A stretch of 64,000 nt of DNA from Flaccisagitta enflata (taxonomy: Eukaryota; Chaetognatha; Sagittoidea; Aphragmophora): positions 36,332,001 through 36,396,000 of the forward strand of contig OZ231126.1 in NCBI GenBank assembly GCA_965153355.1. Direction: 5' to 3'. The notes beneath the pieces were generated by a model that was not told the DNA's origin, did no database searches, and saw only the letters and a program-made list of their open reading frames with translations. Position 1 is the stretch's first letter. Each line of letters begins with the position of its first letter. The translations under genes were made by a program, and so were the position numbers. Shown here piece by piece: positions 35,680 through 55,339 of the stretch.

Positions 35680-36248
35680 ACAAGGCCAACACCTATAAGT
35701 TGCGTGCGAGACATAAACAACTGAATTGACCTGACTCTTTATTGTATCTTTTTAAACACCATGACTGAATAGGGAGAAAAATACGAAATGAGTAAAATGA
35801 CCAGCAGAGTTAAACAAGCTGACTTAAATAAGCTGACTTAAACCAGCAGACTTAAACCAGCAGACTTAAACCAGCAGACTTAAACCCGCAGGCATAAACC
35901 AGCAGACTTAAACCAGCAGACTTTAACCAGCAGACTCAAACCAGCAGACTTAAACCAGCAGACCAAAAAACAAAACAAAAAAAACCCAAAAAAACAATAA
36001 AACAAAAACCAAAAAACCAAAAAACCAAAAAATCAAAAAACCAAAAAACAAAAAAAACAAAAAACCAAAAAACCAAAAACTCAAAAAACAAAAAAAAACA
36101 AAAAACAAAAAAAAACAAAAAAACAAAAAAACAAAAACAAAAAAACAAAAAACACAAATGACCAAAACATAGAAAAAAACCATGTTAAATGATCAAAAAC
36201 CAAAAAAACAAAAAACCAAAAAAACAAAAAAACAAAAAACAAAAAAAC

Positions 36249-36279
<31 letters not shown>

Positions 36280-36776
36280 ACGACCAAAACATACCAAAAA
36301 ACCATGTTAAATGAACAAAAATGACCCAAAATGTCCCAAAGTGACCGAAAATGACTTAAAACCATTTTAAATGCCCAAAAACGACACAAATGACTTAAAT
36401 GAACAAAGTGACATAAATGATCAAAAGTCACCAAAAATAACAAAAAGCAACCAAAGATGATCAAAAACAAAAAAAAAGACTCAAAATAACCCCAGACGCC
36501 CAAAAATGACCAAAAAGAACGCAAAAAAGCAAAGTGTTATCAACTGATAGACGGACAAACAGACCGATAGAGTGACGTAAATGATCAAAAATGACCAAAA
36601 GCAACCAAAAACGACCAAAAAAACAACTCAAAAATGACTTAAAAAAACTTCAGATGACCCGAAATGACCAAAAACGACGCAAAAAAGCTAAGTGTAACCG
36701 ACCAACTGACGGACCAACGGACCGACCGACCGACTGACTGACCAACCGACTGACTGACGGAGCCGGTTGTAGAGTT
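35680..36776 (-). mobile_element. HINE-like element with tandem-repeat core (nested in hAT-like element)
   Basis: Left ACAAGGCCAACACCTATAAG with sub-terminal TTGCGTGCGAGAC. The core is made of ACCAGCAGACTTAA units (35830-35960), CAAAAAACCA units and AAATGACCAAA units. ACCGACC-type units lie at the right, then a damaged 5' end near TTGTAGAG. It ends at about 36776. Confidence 0.75.
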
Positions 36777-36842
36777 TAATGTTTTTGCATTGGGTGTTAG
36801 AATTCTTGATCAAACAGCTATGGCTTTATCTTAATTACAACT

Positions 36843-37373
36843 AGTCATCCAAGGATCACACATGGTCAGCGGTACCCGATGCCCTGCTTGAAGTGATCAA
36901 GTGAAGCAGTGGAGTGAGAGCAGGGCAGCGGCCCCAAAGGGCCGATGTCCTGTAGGACACAGGGGGGAATTTCCAGACGTCCATCCGTCCTTCCGTCCTG
37001 AAGATTAGAATTGAGGTCTGGGGTCAGGCCTGAGACCTGAGGGGCCGATTTGAGGCCTGAGGGGCACATTTGAGGCCTGAAACTCTGATTTGAGGTCTGG
37101 AAAGCAGAATTGAGGCCTGGAGAGCTGATTTGAGGCTTTGAGAGCTGATTTTAGGCCTGGAGAGCTGATTTAAGGCCCTGAGAGCTGATTTAAGGCCTGG
37201 AGAGCTGATTTGAGGGCTCAGAGGGCCTGAATCAGGTCTGTGAGGATATGAAGCCTCGATGGCCAACAGGGGGGGGGACGGAAGGACGGACGGAAGGACG
37301 GACGGACGTCTGGAAATTCCCCCCTGTGTCCTACAGGACATCGGCCCTTTGGGGCCGCTGCCCAAAAAGCAAT
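36843..37373 (+). mobile_element. GC-hairpin element, second subfamily (nested in hAT-like element)
   Basis: GGTCAGCGGTACCCGATGCC, GCGGCCCCAAAGGGCCGATG and TGTCCTGTAGGACACAGGGG. It is followed by about 11 tandem units of the GAGGCCTGGAGAGCTGATTT type and then the inverted modules, ending CCGCTGCCCAAAAA. Confidence 0.8.
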
Positions 37374-37501
37374 ACAAATATTTTGCCTCAATCACATGTT
37401 TGCTTCAACCTTGCAACATGTAGCATCTAGTGGGGGGCCCCGCTACCTTAAGTGCCTAGGGCCCCGCACACGGTTGTTCCGGCCCAGCAACAGCGAAGAA
37501 T

Positions 37502-37506
<5 letters not shown>

Positions 37507-37598
<92 letters not shown>
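37507..37598. repeat. (GA)n microsatellite
   Basis: About 45 GA units. Confidence 0.97.
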
Positions 37599-37600
<2 letters not shown>

Positions 37601-37736
37601 GAAAAGGGGGAGAAAAAAAAAAAGAGTCTATTCCGAAACCTCCTTGAGCAAACTCATCTTTAGCCAAAGCCGTTCTTGGTCCTGGAGGGTTCCGAATGAA
37701 AATGGTTCCACAGCGCAAATGGCTGAGTGAGTGACT

Positions 37737-37855
<119 letters not shown>

Positions 37856-37926
37856 CGGTTACTTCGCAACAATCTTTCCTGCGCCGGGGGATGCGGACGC
37901 CTGCTTTAATTCTATACTACATTGTA

Positions 37927-38537
37927 CACTCACTGCTATCTCACAAAAGGTTTGAGACAAGAATAATACAACTAAGCGGTTTTCTGCATTTTTACATAGG
38001 TAATGGGCATATTAACCAAGAACCATCAAGTAGAAAATCTTTCCTAAAGCGCTTTTTGAAATGAAAAATTCAATATTTTTAGCTTTATTTTTCATAGACA
38101 ATTTTTCAGGTTGGTTTGACCTATCTTTTGACAGTATATTATTAACCCTGATAATATTCTGATTCGTTTGATAGGTCGCACTATATGGTTTTAAAAAGAA
38201 AAAAATTTTTCGTTTTTTAGGCCACCGTTCTAATTTTGTAACGGTGGCTTTAAAAATGAAATTTTTATTTCTTTTGAAAACCGTCAAATGAATCAGAATT
38301 TTATCAGGATTAACATTATGCTGTCAAAAAATAGGTCAAACCAACCTGAAAAATTATCTAGACAAAAAAACCCTAAAAATCTTGAATTATTCATTTTTTT
38401 CAAAAAGCGCCTCAGGAAAGATTTTCTACTTGTTGGTTCTTGGTTTGTATGCTCATGACCTATGCAAAAATGAAAAAAAAAACGCATAGTTATATCGTTC
38501 TTGTCTCAAACCTTGTGTGAGACACAGCAGTGCACTG
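37927..38537. mobile_element. Foldback MITE with central CCACCGTT hairpin
   Basis: Arms contain CACTCACTGC / CAGTGCACTGC and GGTTTGAGACAAGAA, then homologous inner arms (AAGATTTTCTACTTG type). TA lies on both sides. The centre is CCACCGTTCTAATTTTGTAA followed by CGGTGG. ATAGTGCGACCTATCAAA is shared with 24697-25302. Confidence 0.78.
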
Positions 38538-38544
38538 TACGCTA

Positions 38545-39190
38545 TTTATATTCATAAGAAATAGCTTTCAATAACATGATGCTTTATATAGTGACATTAC
38601 TGACATACCCCTAGAATCATGTATCTTGTATTAGTTTTACTAGTGGTTATCTCTGTCTCAATTTTTGAGGATTAATTTGGAAAAAAGTCGAGATTCGAAG
38701 ATTCAAAGACTTTTTGATTTCCGCGAAGAAAAGTTGTTTTCCCTTTTTTTCTTGAAGCGTTTGGGGAAGTTGGTAAGCTTTTGGGCCCGAATGGTACTAC
38801 GCATGAAATTGATAGCTAAGAAAGAGCCAATTCTCCTCTTTCAGATGACGCCAAGCAGAATTCTGTGCGATCAATAGTTTTGGAGCTATGATTTTTTGAA
38901 TCTTTTTTTATTTTTCCGCATTTTCCCGAAAAACGAGGAATTGAGATAGTCTACTTGAACTTTGAAATGTACAAGATGGTAATTGTGCATCCTGGCAGCA
39001 CAGTCTCTCTCTCATCTCAACTACGGACTCAATGAGAGGGTTTGTCTGTCAGTCCATCCATCGGTCTGTTGGTCCGTCTGTCCATCCAAGTTGAAAAGTG
39101 GAAAAACAAGCAGTCTAGATGTGTGTGGGGGTTGGGGTGTGGATGGGGGTTGGATGCCCCTGTCAACAACGATATTGTAACCCCGTGTTA
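38545..39190. other. Spacer without a recognisable gene
   Basis: A 70-codon plus-strand open frame (38665-38877) has no known motif. From about 39010 there is a degraded HINE-like 5' part with GTCC/GTTGGTCC units and a GTTGGATGCCCC module. Confidence 0.4.
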
Positions 39191-39191
39191 C

Positions 39192-39374
<183 letters not shown>

Positions 39375-39457
39375 TCTCTCTTCTCAGCATTTACGACTTT
39401 TTTCCTACGGCGATTAGCCGCCTTTATTGGGAATAAAAGACGTTAATTTAAAAAAAA

Positions 39458-39536
39458 AGGCAAACACCTATCAGTCGCGTGCGAGACATTCATTTAGAAC
39501 AACTTGCGGGGTGTAGAGTCGCGTGAACGCAACTAA
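39458..39536 (-). mobile_element. Very short HINE-like remnant with both ends
   Basis: Left AAAGGCAAACACCTATCAGT with CGCGTGCGAGACATTCATTT. The right is complementary to TTTAGTTGCGTTCACGCGACT and CTCTACACCCCGC. Only about 79 bp remain, and the tetranucleotide tract is lost. Confidence 0.65.
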
Positions 39537-39562
39537 ATATAACGTATCACACTCTGAAAGGA

Positions 39563-39566
<4 letters not shown>

Positions 39567-39632
<66 letters not shown>
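39567..39632. repeat. (GA)n microsatellite
   Basis: About 33 GA units. Confidence 0.96.
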
Positions 39633-39635
<3 letters not shown>

Positions 39636-39998
39636 TAAAGAGAGAGAGACTAAAAGAGTGATGGATTGCGACAGACTGGATGTGACCCACAGAGTCAGAG
39701 AGAGACAGGCAGTGACTCTGAAAAAAGAACGGATATGATAATATTAACTGTTAATGTGTCAAGATGGACGTCCACGTAACATAAATAATTGTATGTTGCT
39801 GTAATTATTGATTGAAATAAAAAGTGTTGCCTTGTTAACATGTCTCCTTTGATTCTTGGTGTATTGATGTCATGTAAGCCCGGTTGAGTTACAAAGGTAT
39901 ATGATAAAGCAGCAGGTATTTATATTTCGTTATATATCTTATTGCTGCTAAGGTTTTCTACGTGACTACGTTTCGTTCAGTAAGTTTACGTGTCCTGG

Positions 39999-40506
39999 TT
40001 GGGTGATTCACATAGCAAAAGTTTGGAGTATCCCTTACCCTACTTGGGTAATGTGGAGAAGCAAAAATCACAAAGATGACCATTTTCCTTTTTTTAAAAT
40101 TCTTTTATCTTCCGTTTTTGTTTTGGCTCTAAAGTTTCCACAGATTTCCCAGAATTCAGCAAAATCCTATGTAGTTTTATTACAAAATTATTTGTTTTAG
40201 AAAATCATGATCTTTGTAAAAATAAATTAAAATATCAGAACATAAGCTATGGAAGATCTATTGAAAAGGCAGATTAACAATTCAATCAAGAGTAGAAATT
40301 TATAAAAGCTAAATTCAAAGAATATCAGCATATTGTTTTATGCCACTGCATTATGCAAATTAGGTCCTCAAAAGCAATTTTCTAAAAAACCAAAGATGAA
40401 CGATTTTTAATAAAAGAAAAATGGTAAGGGTCCTTAAATTAACCACTCCGCATTAGGTAAAGAGGGTGAAAAGAAGTAAGCAACTTTTGCTATGTGAAGC
40501 ACCCAA
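39999..40506. mobile_element. MITE with perfect 9-bp target duplication
   Basis: TTGGGTGATTCACATAGC and GCTATGTGAAGCACCCAA ends. Target gtgtcctgg is at 39990-39998 and 40507-40515. 508 bp, non-coding. Confidence 0.9.
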
Positions 40507-40727
40507 GTGTCCTGGATGTAGAATATTTTGTTTTGGAATCTTGTCCAAGACACGGTAAAGAGCAAAACGTATCCACCGATAATTTCCTACTGTTTTGCTG
40601 CCATTTTGAGACCGTACGGGTCAAGATTTCTTATGCAAAAATCGAGGGCGCTTTGATCTTTGGTTTTTCGTTTACGAGCCAAAGCAGAACTTCAAGCTCT
40701 ATCCATTGGCGCCACTGCTTGGATTTT

Positions 40728-41079
40728 TAGTCGCGTGCACGCGACTCTACAACCCGCTTTGTCGGTCCGTCGGTCCGTCCGTCGGTCCGTCCGTCACACT
40801 TTACTTTTTTGTACTATAACGTTAACTCTTAGGTCATTTTAAGTTGTTTTAAGTCATTTATAATTATTCTAAGTCATTTTGAGTCATTCTAAGTCATTTT
40901 AAGTCATTTTAAGTCAATTTAAGTTAAATTAAGTCATTTTTGGTCATTAGGGTTTTTAGTCATTTTATGTCAATTTTGGTCATTTTAGGTCATTCTGAGT
41001 CATTGAAAGTCATTCTAAGTCATTCTAAGTCATTCTTTGTCTGTAAGTCTCGCACGCGACTTATAGGTGTTGGCCTTGT
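40728..41079 (+). mobile_element. HINE-like element with AAGTCATTTT tandem core
   Basis: TAGTCGCGTGCACGCGACT, CTCTACAACCCGCTTTGTCG, GTCC/GTCGGTCC units, and a core of about 20 AAGTCATTTT / AAGTCATTCT decamers (40830-41040). The end is CTCGCACGCGACTTATAGGT with GTTGGCCTTGTT. It is the uninterrupted relative of 3497-4564. Confidence 0.87.
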
Positions 41080-41399
41080 TGAAGCTGGCGCGGCGTTTGG
41101 GCGTAACGGCGTTATCTTACACGCAGTTAAATTTGATTTCAGCGCAAAATCGCAACTATTCCGTGCTACAAGCAATACTTTTTCAAACCCTACCAAGGGG
41201 TTTAATCTCACAGCTTTACACTACAGATCACCATCATCACCTAGTGGGCCAGGCCACTGACAGGGTTATAACTGTCTGGAATGTCTGGATGTTAGAACAA
41301 AAGGACGGACCAACAGACGGTCTGACAAAGCGGGTAATGTAGTACCACATGACTACAGAAGTAAAATATCTAAGGCATAACTGCGTGACTTAATTGGGT

Positions 41400-42480
41400 G
41401 TAAATTCAATTGAGGCAAAATTTTACCAACGAGGTCAAGCTTTTAATGGTGCGAAAAAAGTCATCAATTACTTGAGGGCATGTGTCCAACGTAAACAAAT
41501 CAATAAGCAACGATACGAAAGCATTAAATGGAGAAAAATCAAATATAAAAAAAGAATAGGGGTCCGCGACGGCGAAGTCAAACAACATTGTTAAATCGCA
41601 TTATTAGGTTAACTTAAATTCTTTTAAAATCAAAATATATATAGAATTATTCTATTTTAGGTTTCCATACCATTTTATTTTAAGTGAATAAATACCACCA
41701 CAATAAAGGCAGTATTTGCTTTTAAAAAAATCAATTGTGCATTCTTTTTATTAATTTGTTTCCCCCCCTTACCTTTTTTATTATAAATTCAAGATAAATG
41801 ATTCAACCCCTTCAATTTTGTCTTTTATAGCCCTTCCATTTCTATTTTTTTGTTGTCCACATTTTTTACTTAAACTGAAGAGTATTAGGTAGCTAGCCAG
41901 TTAGCAACTTAAAATTTTCCTTTAACAAACAATTGTTAATTCTTTTTTTTTTTTAGTCTCAGAACCAAGTTTCAATCAAAGATTGTGAAAGTTTTAAACA
42001 TTTTTCAATAATAAACCAATAATCGTAATATATTTTGACAATTTAACATACTGAAATCTTTATAAATCACATGCATATGTTTTTTCAATTTCAATCCAAA
42101 ATTCAACTAAATTGGTTAAAAATAGATCCCTGTTTTCATTTTTAAACTGATTCCATATGGGTAATCACATTATAACACCTGCATAAGCCTTACTCTAAAA
42201 CAACTTCTCTCTACATATAACACAAATCAGTCAAAGTTTTTAAAAATAAATCCATTTTTAAAATTGCGAGCGACAACGACAACACCCACCTGCCTTGAAT
42301 TATAGTCCGCGTCGGAATGATATTCCGTCGCGCACAAAAAAAAACAAACGAGGACTAGTAATGAGCCTGACATCAATAAGACAATAATCCGTGAGACCAA
42401 AATAAGCACCTTTAACCACAGAGGAGCCAAACAGAATTGTTCAATTTAATACAATGCATTAAAGTAATATAATACCCCCC
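41400..42480. other. AT-rich spacer without a recognisable gene
   Basis: No protein-like frame and no inverted ends seen. It covers the 3' flank of the minus-strand ZNRF gene, where no canonical polyadenylation signal is evident close to the stop. Confidence 0.45.
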
Positions 42481-42507
42481 AAATAAGTTAGTTCAGCGCG
42501 GTTCCTT

Positions 42508-45004
42508 CTAATCGTTGGGATGTTCCGGGCAAGAGCGATTAACTTCAAACCACTTATCGATGCAACTGAGAGAAAAAAAGTACTTTAAGTAATGATGTGA
42601 AAGAATATTACATTAATCCTGTAAATACGTTATCAAACCAGGAGAAAACCGGCCGCGAGCCTATTTTGACAAGAACTGATAGATACCATGAATTTCTTCT
42701 TTTTTTTTTCAATTTTGCATTACCCCCGTATACGTGAATTTCCCCATTCAAGAGTAATTGTCTTGAACTGAACTAGATAGAGGTGCTAGGGATAAAGTAA
42801 AGCGAGTCCATACCTTTTATGATAAATGCAAAGACAAGGCAAACGAGCAATATTATCTCCGGATTCCATATCTTCAAAACATATTATGCATTCGCCGGCT
42901 GAGCTGGACAGAATATCCTCTGAAAGGAAAAGACCAAGTTGAATGAGGGCCGCAAGGTTTTTTCTTCGCATACGCCAGGCTGAATGATTTTTTTACACGG
43001 CTACATAAATGATTCCAACTAAACAAATTCCATGGGACTTACAGTACAATCATCAATCATCATCATCATCACCATCATCATTTCAGTCCAAAAGAGCGAT
43101 CAGCTTTTGTGAAACTTGGACAACATTATTACTCAACATTAAGTAAGGACAAGAGCTTTTGAACTACTTACCGTTATAACTTATCCTCGGTTTAGTTAGG
43201 CACATGATGAGATGACATTCTATTTCGTCGGGCAGGACAAATTTAGAGCAAACGGGGCATTTGATACCTAGAAGAGTAATTTAAGATCGTGAGTTCTGGG
43301 TCGAACTACACTCTTTTCTTTGACAAAGAACCTTGTTTATAAGAACATTGAGGCTCAGATTTGAAAAAAAATAAGAACAATTATAGGAGCATCGTCGGCC
43401 TCACTATAGGGAGGATTATAAGAACATTCTTACTGATTTTGCTCTAGGTTAATGAGGGAACTGCTGTAAATAAAAAGAATTATGATAGTGTTATTATGGC
43501 TTACATCAATCAGTCTTACACTTTGTTTGTGATTGATATTTTTGTTCTCATATCCTTTTACACTCATTTGTTTTTATAAGAACATATATTTTTTTTCTGA
43601 GGCTCATTGTTCTTATTTTTAAGTCAATTTGAGGCTCAAATTGTTCTTATGATGTTCTTATTTTTCAATTCGCCAGCCAGAGCAAAAATGTCATACCCTC
43701 GAGTGATTTGTTGAAGTATGGTTAATTAAGCATAGCTCATGATTACTTTTGGTAAGCAGCTTGCTTATGGCCTAGATTAGATGGGATGTTTTCCAGATTG
43801 TGTTTTCTAGAAAACTAGGAGTGGTGCGCGTATTAACTAGTCAGGGTTCATCAAGCCCTTTTCCATCTATTTCAGTTTGAGTATAGCGAGGGATATTGAT
43901 CCACCTATCATAGAAGGGATTGTTCTTAGCGGTAACAAATGAGGTTCAGATGTTCTTAGATTCCCCCACATTTGAGGCTGACGATGTTCTTACGATTGTT
44001 CTTATTTTTTTCCTCATCTGAGCCTCAATGTTCTTATAAATAAGGTTCTTAGTCAAACATATGAGTGTAATTAGAATTAGATCATTCTTGTAAAAGCTGA
44101 CAATTAGAAAAAATAAGAACATCTTAAGAACAATGTGAGCCTCAAATCGCTTTAAAAATAAAAACATTGAGCCTCAGAAAAAAATAACATGTTCTTATAA
44201 GAAAAAAAGAGTGTAAAGACTACACTAGTGTAGTATTCAAAGTTTTCTGAGACAACATGACTTAGGATGTTGTGCCGCAAACATTGATCTTTTTCAAAAC
44301 TACCTAAGTACGGGTGTATATAAATAGGTCGCCTGCGAACACCCCCCCCCTCCCTCCCTCCTTCGGCCTTCCCTGCGACGGGTCGCGTTACATAATCCGT
44401 AGTACATACAGCAGAGACATCTTAGCTGTTGATCAGTCCGTTATGAAACCATTCACAGTTATATTTGCTGTGATCGGAAAATCAAAAAGGCCACGGACCG
44501 TGGCCCACAGTCATTCATAGAAAAAAATCTTTAGAATCAAGCTTATTCAAATGGCGATGTCAAAGCTCACGCCCTACCTGGTAGCGAGAGGAGGTGGACT
44601 GGTAATGACTGTGCGTGAAAGACTCTTCCTGGTGCAGGTAAGTTCGTATCCTCTGGAGTCGAAGATTCACTCGCAACCACGTCGGCATTCCCATAAGCGC
44701 CATCCTCATTCGGTATTTGTCCTGAAGTGTTTGTTAGTGTACTATGGGGTTGAACGTGGATGGGCAAAGGCAATCCCGGTCCTTGGGCTCCTGGAATGCC
44801 GACGGGATGCCCATTTTCGACGCCTGAATTTTGAGGGACGCTTCCCATACTCCTGGTTCGAGACCGGGCACCCGGAGGTTCGAGTAACGCGTTGTGGTTC
44901 GAGTCATTGTCAACGACGGCGGATGCTGAGGCACTTTCGAACTGTCCCGACTGCGGTGAGACGAGTCGGGGGCCACTAGTTTGTGCGCTTTGTTTCGCAC
45001 CCAT
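42508..45004 (-). CDS. ZNRF1/2: ZNRF1/2-type zinc- and RING-finger E3 ubiquitin ligase
   Basis: Four minus-strand exons, 44578-45004, 43172-43267, 42814-42919 and 42508-42565, join in phase to 228 residues, the family's usual length. It starts MGAKQS, an N-myristoylation site as in ZNRF1/2. A disordered region with RSRTRSMG follows, then SLPVHLLSLPG. Next comes a zinc finger, IKCPVCSKFVLPDEIECHLI followed by MCLTKPRISYN, and then a C-terminal RING: CIICFEDMESGDNIARLPCL, CIYHKSCIDKWF and EVNRSCPEHPND. Known family members are membrane-attached ubiquitin ligases on endosomes, lysosomes and the plasma membrane. The initiating ATG is fixed by the myristoylation motif; the codon before it is GTG. 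Intron 1 (1.3 kb) holds a foldback element. In vertebrates ZNRF1 is reported to target AKT for degradation. The gene for AKT lies 1.7 kb away, divergently, but the proximity may be chance. Confidence 0.96.
43309..44213. mobile_element. Foldback element in ZNRF intron 1
   Basis: Ends CACTCTTTTCTTTG and AAGAAAAAAAGAGTG, TA on each side. The interior repeats TTGTTCTTAT / ATAAGAACAT together with GAGCCTCA many times in both orientations. It is related to the nested element at 48075-48572 in AKT. Confidence 0.7.
44317..44326 (+). promoter_or_regulatory. TATA-like sequence in ZNRF intron 1
   Basis: TATATAAATA followed by GG and GC-rich sequence would be a good plus-strand TATA box, but no plus-strand gene follows. 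It is probably fortuitous. Confidence 0.15.
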
Positions 45005-45269
45005 CACGTTTCACTCCGTAAATATTACGGATGCGTAAGAGGTGTTTCCATTAGAGTCATGTAATTAAAGATCCGCTTTTCCAGTTGGTATTTCAAACGT
45101 CAAAAACATCTTAAAAGGCCCAACCATGCAGTTTTTAAACTAAAGACGATCTTAATCATTCTTTTTTCCCTTGAAAATGTATTGATAGTAATGATAGTGT
45201 AATGGAGTATTCTGGCCTCCTTTTAAAAAGGCATTGATAGGCATCGTTGTTCCAACTATCATACGTCAA

Positions 45270-45405
45270 CGCTGTTGAACTAGAGACTCTCTATATTCTC
45301 TTTGTTTTCTCTCTTTGTTTTCTCTCTTTGTTTTCTCTCTTTATTTTCTCTCTTAATTCTCTCTTGATCTCTAATCACTTTTTTGGTTCTCTCTCCATCA
45401 CCTCT
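45270..45405. repeat. TTTTCTCTCTTTG repeats
   Basis: Pyrimidine-rich tandem array of about 15-bp units upstream of a HINE-like insertion; it continues as TCTCCATCTTC units at 45575-45765. Confidence 0.85.
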
Positions 45406-45408
45406 TTT

Positions 45409-45569
45409 TAGTCGCGGACGAGCGACTCTATAAGAGGCTTTGTCCGTCCGTCTGACCGTCCGTCCGTCCTTCGGTCCGTTGGTGAGCACGAGTCGAAAAG
45501 TGGAAAAACCAGCGTTTCCGCCCCTGCCCACCCATCCGCGACTGGTATTGGCCGTGTATCCGGCCTTGT
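45409..45569 (+). mobile_element. HINE-like element, GTCGCGGAC subfamily
   Basis: TAGTCGCGGACGAGCGACT, CTCTATAAGAGGCTTTGTCC, GTCC units, GAGCACGAGTCGAAAAGTGG, sub-terminal ATCCGCGACT and GGCCGTGTATCCGGCC plus TTGTT. It sits in the core array of another element, which probably runs on to 45765. Confidence 0.86.
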
Positions 45570-45769
45570 TTTTATCTTATTCTCTCTATCTTCTCTTTTC
45601 TTCTCTTTCTCCATCTTCTTTTTTTTTTTCGCCCTCTCTCCATCTTCTCTCTTTTTTTCCACTCTCTCCATCTTCTCTTTTTTTTTCCTCTCTCTACATC
45701 TTCTTTTTTTTTCTCTCTCTCCATCTTTTCCTCCATCTTCTCTTTTTTTTCCCTTTATCCTCTCTTTTT

Positions 45770-45925
45770 AGTCAGATGCTGCGCAACTCAATAATCCACT
45801 AAGTTGGTCGGTTGATCGATTATACTTTGCATTTTCGGCATTTACAAGCGGTTTTTACATTACTGCCCCTGCCCCATTTCTTAATGGGCCCTTTTTACCA
45901 CTGCCCCTGCCCACCCGGACGCGAT
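45770..45925 (+). mobile_element. HINE-like element, 3' truncated
   Basis: TAGTCAGATGCTGCGCAACT, AAGTTGGTCGGTTG, TTTTCGGCATTT, two CTGCCCCTGCCC modules and CCCGGACGCGATT. The GGCCTTGT terminus is missing. Confidence 0.65.
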
Positions 45926-46152
45926 TCTTCCCCTCTTTCCTCCTAACGCCCTTTTCCTCTCTCTCTCTCTCTCTCTGAAGAAGACAGAGAAGAGGCCGAG
46001 GAGCTGTCATTTTTTTGGCGACGAGTAGAGAAGAGAAACTGTCACTTTCTTTGTAGCAACAATTGACCAAATCAACTATGTGAACATTACTTAATACGCA
46101 CATTTTGATACGGTAACTCTGTAGAGTAGAGTAACACTAAAGAGACGATGGT

Positions 46153-46162
46153 GTGACGTCAC
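46153..46162. promoter_or_regulatory. CRE/ATF palindrome upstream of AKT
   Basis: GTGACGTCAC contains the full 8-bp TGACGTCA site, 535 bp before the AKT start codon and about 1.15 kb before the ZNRF start on the other strand, so it lies in the shared divergent upstream region. Function is inferred only from the motif. Confidence 0.4.
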
Positions 46163-46696
46163 AAATATTTACGTCTGAAAATTGTTTTTGTTTCATAAGT
46201 CACCGAATATAGAGGTCAATACGGTCTAGCAGTCACGCTTAAGTTTTTTCATCCAGTTGCTCTTTTGTCTGTAATCGTGGGTAGTTGACTCCTCCAGGAA
46301 AAAAAACGTAAATTATTTATTTTCTTTCAATATTTTCTCATTATTGTAGCGTTACGCGGCATAGGTCCATGGTGCGCACTTTGTTTATGCGTTGTAATAC
46401 TGTAATGGCGAGTAATTGAATTGAATTTGACCATTTTAGCCCTTTTGGGACCTACAGACGAAATTTGTTACCCCTCCGTTTTTGAGGCGCTTGGGACGAA
46501 GTACATACTGGGCGACAAAACGAGATCATGCACAACATGGTCTCCGCACCTTAACTGTCAAAATAATAATACTCCTGGAAGATAGTTTAAAACTGCTTTA
46601 CAACCTGAAGATGAATATTTGGGAAACATGATTTCGGGAGGGCTACATTCTTCATCAAGCTTAAGAACGCGTCGGCATTAATCTATCATCGTAACG

Positions 46697-54235
<7,539 letters not shown>

Positions 54236-54411
54236 CGGTACAAATTTACATAATTGCTGTTTTCATTGACTCTGTAATTTGACTAGTAGATGCTGTTACG
54301 AATGTAATGTCACAAAATGAATGCTTCATTCGGGTCAACTGATTTTGTTTTCTACCTGCGTCTATGGATTGATACTGGATGGGGTTTGCTGGTGCAATCA
54401 ATTCTCCTGGC

Positions 54412-54417
54412 AATAAA
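54412..54417 (+). terminator. Polyadenylation signal of AKT
   Basis: AATAAA lies about 180 bp after the stop codon. A second AATAAA occurs near 54499. Confidence 0.5.
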
Positions 54418-54723
54418 AGCCAAAATTGATAAAGATTTACGTTATTTTCAGGATTCTCAAAAAGGTTTTCCCCGAATTGTAATTATCGATTCCCGAAAAT
54501 AAAAACGTTCGTTTGATTGTTACCCTCAAATTTTTGTCAGAACTAGCACTTGATTAAACTGATGCATTTCATGCTACTTGCGCGACTCTTGTCAAATCAA
54601 TCTACACTCACACATTTTAAACTATATAAGGATCAATAAAAAAACGGATAAGGTTAGCAGCGCCCCCTGCAGGTCATGATCCCATTTTTTTTTTTAATTT
54701 TTTTTTTAATTGTTAGTTTATAT

Positions 54724-54876
54724 TTAGTCGCGGACATGCGACTAGAACTAGCTGTGTCGGTTGGTTGGTTGGTCCGTCAATCAATCAGTATTTTTTTTTT
54801 TGGAATATGAGTTTTTACAATATTTTCCCTTTCCACCCTTACAAGACTGTGGGAGGAAAGTGTATACGGCCTTGTT
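54724..54876 (+). mobile_element. HINE-like element, GTCGCGGAC subfamily, degraded body
   Basis: TAGTCGCGGACATGCGACT, GCTGTGTCGGTTGGTTGG and GTCCGTCAATC. The 3' end is AAGTGTATACGGCCTTGTT. Confidence 0.72.
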
Positions 54877-55004
54877 AGACTACGCCTTTGTTCTTGAGAT
54901 ATTGCACGCAGTTTTTTGTTCATGAGAGCTGCACTTTTCTGGATACCTAGGGGTAATTTGCTGTTGTTGTTGCCGGGTGCTAGTGAAGATAGAGGGCGGA
55001 ATTA

Positions 55005-55333
55005 AGGTCAGATACACGGTTGGGCAGGGGCAGTAATGCAAAAATAGTTTGCAATTTAAAAATATTTTGGAAGAATGGAGGGATGGATAGTCGGACGCAC
55101 CGGCACGGCAAGATGAAGTCGCGTGTCCGCAACTTAACACGGCCAGATACACGGCTGCCCAAGTCGTGTGCGGGTGGGCAGGAGCAGTGCTGGAGAAGGT
55201 CACTTGGGCATCTGGGCAGGAGCCGTAAGCTCAAAAAGCTCAAAAACGCCGAAAAAATAAAAAGGGGACCAACCGACCGACCGACCGACCAACCGACGGA
55301 CCGACATAGCGGGGTGTAGAGTCGCGTAGCACA
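55005..55333 (-). mobile_element. Two adjacent reverse HINE-like elements
   Basis: The first (about 55005-55135) has CAGATACACGG, GGTTGGGCAGGGGCAG and a right end complementary to TTGCGGACACGCGACT. The second (about 55137-55333) has GGCCAGATACACGG, sub-terminal AAGTCGTGTGCGGGTGGGCA, (CCGA)n units and a right end AGCGGGGTGTAGAGTCGCGT. They lie head to tail. Confidence 0.75.
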
Positions 55334-55339
55334 AGTAAC

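Larger units (their letters stand above)
35346..37487. mobile_element. hAT-like composite element, 2.1 kb
   Basis: Inverted ends CTGGGCCGGAACAACC, with inner homology GTGCCTAGGGCCCCGC, and a perfect 8-bp target duplication caacagcg (35338-35345 and 37488-37495). These fit hAT transposition. The interior has no transposase. It holds an AG-rich tract (35400-35610), a reverse HINE-like element (35680-36776) and a GC-hairpin element (36843-37373). Confidence 0.87.
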
